Shown here piece by piece: positions 55,143 through 64,000 of a DNA stretch of 64,000 bases. This DNA comes from Siderastrea siderea (taxonomy: Eukaryota; Cnidaria; Anthozoa; Scleractinia; Rhizangiidae). Under the pieces are notes generated by a model. It was given only the letters and a program-made list of their open reading frames with translations, was not told where the DNA came from and did no database searches. The position numbers and the translations under genes are program-made. The stretch covers positions 15,951,453-16,015,452 of the forward strand of contig OZ034978.1 of the NCBI GenBank assembly GCA_964030785.1, written 5' to 3'. Each line of letters starts with the position of its first letter. The first letter of the stretch is position 1.

Positions 55143-55803
55143 AGGTCATTCCCCCGAAATAAAATTTAACATATAGCTTTTGTCAAACTTTCACTAGTTG
55201 TTATCTATCGTGCAATGTTTTGAAATATAAAATAAAAAGAATAGGTCCCCATGTCCGTTCACGAGATATCATCGTCTCAAGTTAGCCCATAATTCCATGC
55301 AATTTTTTCCTGACAAACACATGTGTATTTGATCAGTTTATGCTACTTTCCATAGGAACAGGAAGCACATAATTAACGCAAATCTTGAAACAATCTACTA
55401 GATGTGAAATACCGATAACAAGGAACAATTTACTAGATGTTTTATGGCAGATGCTCGAAGCATCAGACAAAATTGACTTCAAACCTTCCTCATGTGCGTG
55501 TTCTCGAGGTCATGATTTCATCTCCATGAGTAATGTGTTTCTAGCAATAACCTTTTTTTTTTGAACATGTGTTTTTTTCTAACTCTTTGAACAAAAAGAG
55601 GATGAATGGTAGGTCAAAAATAAGTGGAAAAAAAGATAGGTCACCATGCTTGTTTAAGAGTAAATGACCTTTCTTTTCCCTGGTGAGCTTAGCCTCATAG
55701 GAAATCCATTACTCCCTAGACATGCGCACGCTTTGAGCGCGCACCAATGACGCCACAAATCGTGCGCATTAAGGATGCGCAATGCAATACAGGGCAATGA
55801 CCT
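55143..55803. mobile_element. 661-bp TA-flanked MITE in E2
   Basis: Ends AGGTCATTCCCCC and GGCAATGACCT, TA on both sides, absent from E1 (about 9625). The right end carries GCGCGCACCAATGACG and GTGCGCATTAAGGATGCGC. A relative inactivates GPCR copy B at 19511. Confidence 0.82.
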
Positions 55804-55890
55804 TAAAAAAATTAGTGTGATACAAAAGATGTTCAATAAGTTTAATTAATATTTGGTTCATGCCAGTCGTGCAAAGAACTAACTAGAATC

Positions 55891-57103
55891 TAGCCTGCGA
55901 GCAGGCTCACTTAGTGTGCTATTCGTGCAAGTATGTTGGCAGCGGAAGTTGGCAAGCAAAGCGGGCCGGCGAGAATGGTGCGAGGAAAAGTGAGCCTGCA
56001 GAAAAGCCACTGAATTTGGAATTCTCTGCATTCGTCCATGAACGCAGCATTCTGATTGGTTTGAAATGACACATGATAACAGACTTTATTATTGTGACAA
56101 ATAACAAGCAAAGTGGTGTTACTGGTTGTCACCTTTCTCGGTTTCTTAGACTGCGAGCAGTATCTTTCTTATTCTAATTTTAGCGAGATTAGGAAAATAG
56201 GACAACTGTTCACAGTCTGTCAGTTTTTCAATCGATTCAATTTCTTAGCGTGACTCAGCTGGTTGCGTCTGGTTAGCGATTGCAGTTTTGTGTAATTTTT
56301 TGGAATATCAGCCACACTGGTTTTAGTGCATGGTGGTTTTCAAGCCTATCTTCTTGGGATCTCTGTAATGACAGGAAATGTAACATCTTTTTTTGACCAT
56401 GCAGTGGGCATTATCTTGCAGTCATTGTTACACTGAGTTCGGTTATTTGTCATTGTGGGAAGATGGTATCGCTTGTTCCTGGTTACAGATGTTTGCAACG
56501 CATAATGTAAGGGTGATTAGTCTTCTGAGGTAGCAGCTCGATACTCTTTGTTATTGCAAGTTTCATATCCCTGGAGTTTGATATTTTTAACTTCTACAGT
56601 GTATACTGATTTCGAATAGAACACATTTTTAAAATGTACACTTTCAAAAAAGTCCTTTGTCCCATTTTATATGTTGCAGGACTTCGTCGCTCCACCGCTT
56701 CACAGCCTAAAAAGCTTGCTCCACTCACTTTACGGCTTTTGTGCTCTGAAACTCGTGAGGTCGACTTGTGGCAAGTCTAATTTAAACGCGGCAAAAATTG
56801 TCAACTGTGTTTATAATTTTCTTTTACACTATTCTGGCACACTCATAAAGAACTCGATCCTCTCGAGTGTGGAAATCTGCTGTGGCATTTGTTTAAATTT
56901 TGCTTCGCTTGCTGATTGGTTAGATAATTGATACCTTGACAGTTAAGACTTGTCACCTCACAGGGGCGGAATTCAAAATTCAACGGTTTTCGTGCAGGCT
57001 CACTTTTCCTCACCCCATTCTTCTCGCTGGCTCGCTTTGCTCACCGACTTCTGCCGCCAAGATACTCGTGCGAATAGCACACTAAGTGCCTGCTCGCAGG
57101 CTA
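55891..57103. mobile_element. TAGCCTGCGAGCAGGCT-family element, E2 copy
   Basis: Same insertion site as 9711-11843, with the 9-base flanks ACTAGAATC and ACTAGAGTC. Lacks the nested 961-bp element and so shows its empty site. Confidence 0.87.
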
Positions 57104-57541
57104 ACTAGAGTCAGTTCAACACACTTTACACAGGGCACGAAATTGCGCCTAATAAAGTTGCCAGTGTGCCTAAACTTTCTGCATTGTCAACCAAATCCTG
57201 AAAATTAGTTGCCAAATTGGTAACAAGAATTCTTCATCACAACCTACCCAAAGACCATGTGAATTTTTCAGTTATAAAATGGGGTTGGAAGGCCTGCACG
57301 ACTCCTACACTGTACTTCACATCTTTGTCCACTGCACTTTATATACATGTGTGTATCTCAGTCTTTCGACCAATGCTGCTTCTTGTATTTTTGTAGTGGG
57401 TTTAGTTTGGAGGATTTTCAAATGGTGACTGAATTGAGCATTACAACTTAAAATAATGTCGCATTTCCAAGACTTTGATCTTGAGGTCACATCAATCTTT
57501 CTCAGATCACTATATGATGGAGTTCAGTTAAATATGACCTC

Positions 57542-57885
57542 GGATTGTCTGTTAAGCGACGTGTAAGGTACGTTGAATTTACCTCATTTAAGAACTCGAT
57601 AGGTTTTTCAGCCTCTCATATTTGAATTTGTCACAGACAATTATTAAAGAATCTAAATTACTATAATCTGCAACATGATGAGTTTCTTTCCTGATGTTTG
57701 TAATGCCCGGTCCGGATTGTCTGTTAAGCGACGTGTAAGGTACGTTGAATTTACCTCATTTAAGAACTCGATAGGTTTTTCAGCCTCTCATATTTGAATT
57801 TGTCACAGACAATTATTAAAGAATCTAAATTACTATAATCTGCAACATGATGAGTTTCTTTCCTGATGTTTGTAATGCCCGGTCC
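57542..57885. repeat. 172-bp tandem duplication unique to E2
   Basis: Two nearly identical units starting GGATTGTCTGTTAAGCGACG at 57542 and 57714. E1 has one. Recent by its low divergence. Confidence 0.9.
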
Positions 57886-60673
57886 GGCTTAATATTGTGT
57901 TTAATTCTGTCGCAGGGTGTTGTGTTTCGCATCATGGAGTGTGATCCAAAGACCCCTTTCGTCAAGAAATTGAAGTTTTAACATTTTTAAAGCTATGCAA
58001 CGTGTAATAGATGGCTGAACTCTGCTTCAATCAAACATGTGTCTTTAACCCTCTTGACAATGTGAGTTTCACGTTTTGGGGTTTTATATGCCCACATGAT
58101 AAATTATTGCTCAGTATATGTATCTAGGCACACACTGGACATTCACAAATGCTTGGAACAAACCCATGAATCTGGTAACCACTTAAAATTGGTAAAATTG
58201 TTGATTGCAATGAAAATCTTCCATATGCAAACCCCTTAAAAAGGAAACTTTTAGAAATGCACAAAATTCCACCTTAAGCCCCTGGAGCATTGTCAAATGC
58301 AAATAGGAAAGACCTGAAGTTGCTATTATTCTAGGTCTCATTCTAATTTTATGAAATTATGTTGTTACATATCAGTGTCTTTGATTTAAAAAATCAATAA
58401 TATATTTAAATCACACAAAACGTTTAAGAACTCACTCCTTCTAAATTGGCAAATGTATGTTCATTTCAAGTTCAATCGCCTTTGACTGGTCATTGAAGAA
58501 CAATTTACAGATGTAGGCTTTTAATGCATTCAATTTAATGTGCTCACATATCTGAGAGAAACTGAATTGTTGCTTAGCGTGTAGGCAACATGAAATTACC
58601 TTCAACTAAACTTATTATGAAAAGCGTTAGTCACTCTACTAACACATGGTTTTGAATTCGTTATCACTTTTAACCAGTGAGAATTAACACTGTCCACCCT
58701 GGGGGCAATTTTACTGAACAACGGCCCTTTTGATTTCTGTTCCTTGAAGAATTGCACGCTTTACACACTGTATTAAGGCTTGTTACACTCATTTGGCAGA
58801 ATGTCGCAAAGAAGGGAACTAATTTTTTTAAGCCCTCGATAGAAAATAAAATGTAAGTTACTCACCTTGAAATCGGTTAGTCCGTTTACAACCATCTTGA
58901 ATCGAACAATTATCCACCATCTTTACTATCAACTTCCACTGAAGCAATTTGGGTTGAGCCTCACTTATCGTAAGCGAAAGTAGTCCAAAAGAATAGTGTA
59001 ATAAACCATTTTCGCGTATGATAAACTTGCAACTCTTGACATATTGATCAACGTAATTTGAAAATGGCCGCCTCACCGGTAAGACAGCCATGCGACCGGG
59101 CCGCTTTCAAGAGGTCATGTGACTTACAACCGCACGCTTGAAAATTGCAGGCGCACGTAACCAGTGACCAGTGATTCTTTCCTGGAGTGTTCGTATTGTT
59201 TGTATTTGGTGGCTATCGCCGTGTCGTTTATGTACGCCAGAAAGGAAAACATGGATAGTATTTTTATTCCAGTGGTTGAAGAGTTGTAGTATTCGATGCA
59301 GAGCTACCTTCTCTTACATAAAGGTACAGTATTAATCTTTAATTTCTTGAACAGATTCTAAACTATGTCTTATGCAGTTGGACGCCATTGGGCCATTCCA
59401 TTGCATGTATGCACCCCCACTAAAAAAGGGAGATGTTTTTGAGAGATCAAAGGAACCGACATAGCCACTCCTTCATAAATGACTTTTGAAACCCCCTCCC
59501 TTCCCTTTAGGATTTCCCTGTACCTCAATGGGAGTGGGGCGGGGGGGGGGGGGGGGAGTGGCAGACATTACATGGAATGGCCCATGTTGTGTCGACCGAA
59601 AAGCCGAGTATGGCGCCCACACATAAACATCCTGTGAAAAAAAGGGAGCTTCATTTGAAACATATTCAAATTTTAATAATGAGTTAGACTTTTAGAGGAA
59701 TATAGAGTATAATTCGGAGATATCGACTTTTCTTGCCATTGAATAGGTTGAATAAGAGAATTATTTGTATGCTCGAGTTTATACAGCTTTATATCATCAA
59801 GGAGCACTCTCGTTCTGCATCCAGTTCGGAAACGATCCCTACAACAGCTCGCTTTGTATACAGTGCAGCAGCACAAACACTAATATTAATCAAACTGTTA
59901 CTCAGTTAAAAGATTGGGTACAGCTGACCCTGTTGTCGACAAGCAAAAAATTAAGAATATCTGACCCCATTTGTATCTCATTGAATAAGAATGGTCTCTT
60001 TTGTTCATATTCAAAACATTGATGCACTTGTAAATAAGTGGCTGGGGGTTCTTAAATCCCTTCCTCGACATTACCTACTGTTGTATTCATTTTCTTTACT
60101 AACATGAAATCCACAAGAAAGTGAAGTTATTAGAGTGAAATAATCACAAGTCCTGTCATCAATTACGTGATACGCTCTTAAAAGTCGTTGTTGTGTAATT
60201 GTCTCCTAATAATAATATGTACTTATTGACTGAGTGGGAGGGCTGGATGGGAAAGTATTTGGCTCTAGCACATGGAATACGGGCAGAGTAGTTCCATGCG
60301 CCATGACCGAGATCCAAATATTTTGCCGTCCGGCCTGACCTAACTTACAGCGTAGTCAAGAAGTATTTTATCATACCACCATTTTAAGGCTAAATTTGAT
60401 TGGAAAGTTACGGAAAGGTCTTGATAAATACTAAATGAATGAAGACTTGCGTGCACACTATAGTAATCAGGTGACAATGTGTGCGGAGCTGGACAGCTCT
60501 TCTGGACCAGCTCACACCAACCTACATGTATCTGCCCCTACACACCTCATCTCCTGAGTATGTTTTCAATAAAATTGCATGAGTGAGGTCGTACGGTGGT
60601 ATGATAATAGTATTTATTTGAAGGCATCATTTCATGACTTCTCGTTTACTTTTATTTTATTCTTTATTTTCAG

Positions 60674-60818
60674 AGGTAAATTTCAACTGGCAAAGGAAGA
60701 GGACATTGTGGAAAAAAGTGTTCTTTCTCAAAGGGAACTCTGCAAATCCATGCCTAGCACACTGCCTAACTTCAATGGAGTGTGGTTGAAGCTGTGTCAT
60801 GAACAATATTTTTTTTAA
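60674..60818 (+). CDS. Terminal-exon-like segment of E (E2 copy, open)
   Basis: Follows a strong acceptor (TTTATTCTTTATTTTCAG). In frame it reads GKFQLAKEEDIVEKSVLSQR, ELCKSMPSTLPNFNGVWLKL and CHEQYFF, then stop. Composition is protein-like, unlike the surrounding DNA. No upstream partner exon could be joined confidently. No family recognised. Confidence 0.35.
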
Positions 60819-61204
60819 GATACTTTATAGTTACTTGTGTCATGGACAATTTTTAAGGATATACTTTTTTTGTAAACAGAAAATAGTAGCATAATAAGAT
60901 GCTTTTGCTGCTTTGGTACATGTATGTATTCATCCTTTATTCAGTTGGTGTCCTCAATTCAACAAGCGAACTAACACATAATTTACATAAGGAATTTATT
61001 TATTTATTAATTTTTGAGTCATGTATGTACCTTTCAATTTTGTTTGCCTGACCTGTCCTCAAAGGTTCAGGAATACCTCAATGTTTAGAAAACAAGTTAA
61101 GACTAATGTTTGACTGTGTGATACATTAAATGTCCTTTTTATAACTTCCTGGAAGTTCCAAAGACATTTTACTGAAATATCCTCAACTTGAAGTCTGTCA
61201 AGTA

Positions 61205-61555
61205 TTTAAGTCAGGGACTTAAAGTTGCTATTCCAAGTAAATTGCCAATATTTCTCATATTTAATTTAGTCATTCCTATTTATTCTCATAAATTCCCAAC
61301 CATTTTTATTAGCCCAAGCCATTTAATTTAGCCATTCCCATATATTCTCAGACATTCCCAAGCCCTTTCATTATCAGTTTTGGTATTATTGGGAATTCCT
61401 AGGAATTTCTAATAATTCCAAGTACAGTTTTAACACATTGCCATATATTCCCAGAAATTCCAAGCTTTTATGTTTTTCCTAATTTGCATGTCTTGGAATC
61501 GTTTGGAATTCCTAGGAATTCTTAAGAATTCCTAGGAATTTCTGGGAATTCAGTT
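61205..61555. repeat. E2 right subterminal AATTCC array
   Basis: Mirror of the left array, ending AGAATTCCTAGGAATTTCTG. Matches 18630-19005. Confidence 0.8.
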
Positions 61556-61563
61556 CGCAAGGG

Positions 61564-62110
61564 TCACTCACTCAGCTTCCAGCTGTACAAGTTGGCAGGT
61601 CAGTTGACAAGAGGTCATACACCGAGCGCAGGAGAATACTGATCCTCAGTTGTTCCATCGACCATAGGTCTGACCGCTTAACCTGTCTTTTCTCAGGATC
61701 AACTGATTCCCAAGTGGTCCATGCACTCTGCTGAAGCTGCGCCATTACAACAGAAACCCGCCTTTCTTCCTCCATCCTCCTAAGCTCATCGGTCATCACA
61801 TCGCACCTGCCCTGTCCGTTCTCCTTAAACCGCCAAGTGCTTTTTCTCCGGCGATTAGCCCCCTACGATCCTGCTGAACAGTTCCAACGATGTCTTTGTG
61901 TTCCGGTCTGCTCAACAGCCTCTTTTACAACCCATTTTTTCCCAGTTGGTACATCAAGGCCAACGGATCTAATGGATCACGGATCACAGGATCAGCACAG
62001 TCCCTCAGCATCATGGGAGGGACTCATTGGGAGCTGGAGATTCGCTGTAAAGCTATGAAGGGCCAGGTTTATCAAAGTCCTTGCTACCCCAAGCCAGTTT
62101 CTGAGGTAAA
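61564..62110 (-). pseudogene. LINE ORF2 C-terminal remnant, unit D, right of E2
   Basis: Read on the minus strand from right to left: RNWLGVARTLINLALHSF, VPTGKKWVVKEAVEQT, then the frame 61799-61572 with ELRRMEEERRVSVVMAQLQQ, TTWESVDPEKRQ and LRISILLRSVYDLL. Continues beyond E2 at 52390-52215. Several stops. Confidence 0.75.
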
Positions 62111-62269
62111 TTCCGATGCTTCACTCCATGGTCTCCACCGTAGTAGTCTTCAACCCTTGACAAAAATCTTTGATACACTCTCAATAGAAGCTGCCAACTT
62201 TATATAATGCAACTTAAACAATCAATTTCACCCCAACCAAAGTTGAAATGACCCCACACCCCCTTAAAC

Positions 62270-62335
62270 AATGTTGTGCTTCAGAAAAAAGGCGAGATCA
62301 GCTCCTGCTGCAACTACAGAGGTATAACACTGCTG
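62270..62335 (+). pseudogene. Reverse-transcriptase motif remnant, inverted relative to its LINE
   Basis: Reads VVLQKKGEISSCCNYRGITLL-type sequence on the plus strand, the conserved RT block usually written KKGDxxDCxNYRGISLL, ending at a junction with unit sequence. The next RT motif (SIPGKAFN) is preserved instead in unit C at 36436. Confidence 0.7.
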
Positions 62336-64000
62336 TGAATTTATGCGATAGGAGATCGAAAGTACACGTTTTCTCGATCTGTTAGTTGTGTCTGTTGTTT
62401 AGTTTTGAATTTATTCCACCTCTACTGTTATTTTCAGTCGAAGCAAGGTGACACTTTCAGGACGCTGTACTCACTTTGATTCACTTAACTTTTAAATCAT
62501 TCGAACCAGGGCTAAGGAAAACTATACACAGATAATTAGCTCAGCTGTTCTTCATTTGTTTGAATGTTTCACAAAGCTGAAAATTTGTGATACGTTTAAG
62601 CGGTGTCGGTTCTGGATGTTCATTTTCATTTTATCGCATGAATATTATCCGACACTGTTAAGTTGATCACTATGAGACTATGAGCCATCCTTGTTTACGT
62701 ATGTGATCTCACACAATAATTTAAGGTCTGTTCTCTGGTGAATTAAGGTAGCTCCTCCTTCGGCCTCTAGAACGCAGATTCCTGTTTTGGACAAATCTAA
62801 AGAGATGTTCCTGAGTTAGGGACTTTGCATTTGGAAATATTTTCCATCAGTCATGCTGTACGAGACTACAATGAATCATAGTGGCATTTATTTTTTGGAA
62901 ATAAACTAGTGTACAAAGGGGGGAAGGTTTGTAAATGCTAAGTAAAGTGGAAAGCAAGGATGATTATAGCCATTTCTAGCGTCATGACTGGCATGCTACC
63001 ATAGTTGTTCAGTGACAACCTTGTATGACCATTTTTTGGTCGTGTTGTGACCATGGTGTGTAAAGTTGTCGTGACCTGATACCACACGGTCAACCACGGT
63101 CAAAAATATTTAGCTAGATCATTTTGATTCATGTTTAATAAAAGCTGGCTATTTTTCAGTAATAAACCGGGTCTCTTTCTTTTTAAAGAGGTTAATTTTG
63201 TTTACAAGTGACCTGGTAAACCACGATGAACGATGTTCTTGCTTTATTAGGGCTGTATTTGTAGTTTCAGCGTAATGTTGTGCAATGTTTAACCCTGCAA
63301 CGAACAATTTTATGTCATTAGTCTGGACTTAACCGATGTTTAAAGCACCGGAATCGTTGAAGTTGACTCAAAAAACAAATTTCAATCTAATTCTAGGAAC
63401 AATCCAAACTAATAAGGTCTAATAACTTTGATGATGCTGATCACATCTAAATTCTTGTTCTTAGGCTACCGTGGCTTGATTAAGAAAAAAAACACAAAAA
63501 GCAGTGATAAACATCGTAAACAAATGCATTTTAAAAATAAATTTGCCTTTTCGTATGCTAAGCAACAATTAAGTAAACGTTACAGTGTTTGAAAATTGTT
63601 TAATATATAGTTAACCATTGGGATCTGGAACCGAAATTAAGGAAAACGATCTTACAAACACCGTAACGGTTACTTTTGCTCAGCATACGAAATGAAAATG
63701 TTTGTTTACCCTGTTTATCACCGCTGTTTGTGTTTTACTCTTGATCATATCTGTTGTGTACCAAGAACCATTAGCCTGGAGTAGGGGTGGGACAATATTT
63801 TCCCAAACAAAAACTGACCAGGAAAATAAAAACAACTATTTACAAGTGGAGCTAAATTAAGTCTGGTTTTTCGTGGCCACAAAAGGTTAACTACTTCCTT
63901 GTAGAAAGCAATATTTAATAAAATTTAATAATTAAACGAGACTTACCTGTAAGGTGAAGTTTGATTGGAATTCTATTTCGTCACCAGTCAGGAACGAAGG
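62336..64000. repeat. Unit D tail, duplicate of 36496-38100
   Basis: In-order match to the window end. Contains the decayed counterpart (about 63700-63870) of the small ORF at 37885. No other gene. Confidence 0.7.

Larger units (their letters stand above)
52391..61563. mobile_element. Large TIR element E2 (about 9.2 kb)
   Basis: Starts CCCTTGCGAAATAACTCTG and ends TTCAGTTCGCAAGGG. Aligned with E1 throughout. It sits inside a LINE fragment that is uninterrupted at this point in unit C (34785-34805). No TSD can be made out. Its own additions are a TA-flanked MITE (55143-55803) and a 172-bp tandem duplication. No recognisable polymerase or transposase. Confidence 0.87.

Overview
This window looks like animal nuclear DNA, most likely from an anthozoan cnidarian such as a stony coral (inference). 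The evidence is AT-rich, gene-poor sequence, a single-exon rhodopsin-type receptor family of the kind expanded in corals and anemones, and many small TIR transposons, tRNA-derived SINEs, non-LTR and Penelope-like fragments. There is no bacterial-style coding density, no operon, no rRNA and no CRISPR.

The backbone is a tandem array of diverged segmental-duplication units, each built around a minus-strand class A GPCR. Copy A (3168-4048) has a frameshift and a premature stop. Copy B (19393-20877) is split by a transposon and carries a 23-bp hairpin. Copy C (27686-28582, 298 aa) is intact and is the only convincing complete host gene. Copy D (45701-46585) has several frameshifts. A fifth unit (39.0-42.2 kb) keeps the receptor's upstream flank, but the receptor body has been replaced by a Penelope-like fragment. 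The flanks repeat in the same order: 28.6-34.9 kb matches 46.6-52.4 kb, and 36.5-38.1 kb matches 62.3-63.9 kb. A further receptor copy is therefore predicted just past the right edge.

Mobile DNA fills the rest. Two copies of one large TIR element lie at 6055-19017 (E1) and 52391-61563 (E2). Their edges begin CCCTTGCGAA and are packed with AATTCC palindromes. Each interrupts sequence whose uninterrupted paralogue is also in the window. Nested in or beside them are: a 9-bp-TSD family with TIR TAGCCTGCGAGCAGGCT (three copies, one carrying an ORF with paired cysteines); further 9-bp-TSD elements at 9841-10801 and 29524-31273; TTA-TSD C-rich MITEs; two TA-TSD Tc1/mariner-like elements, one with a paired-type helix-turn-helix ORF; and SINE insertions, including a 247-bp-period tandem array inserted with a 12-bp TSD.

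The most unusual object is a 1,375-bp hAT-like element (34890-36264, 8-bp TSD). It encodes, across a GT-AG intron, a homeodomain-like protein. Both of its roughly 215-bp ends are saturated with ATCGAT/ATCAAT motifs, the kind of core that homeodomains bind. Both paralogous copies of one LINE fragment were hit independently by different DNA transposons: this hAT-like element in unit C and E2 in unit D.

All coordinates and repeat matches were read by eye. Family names rest on motif recognition, not on searches.
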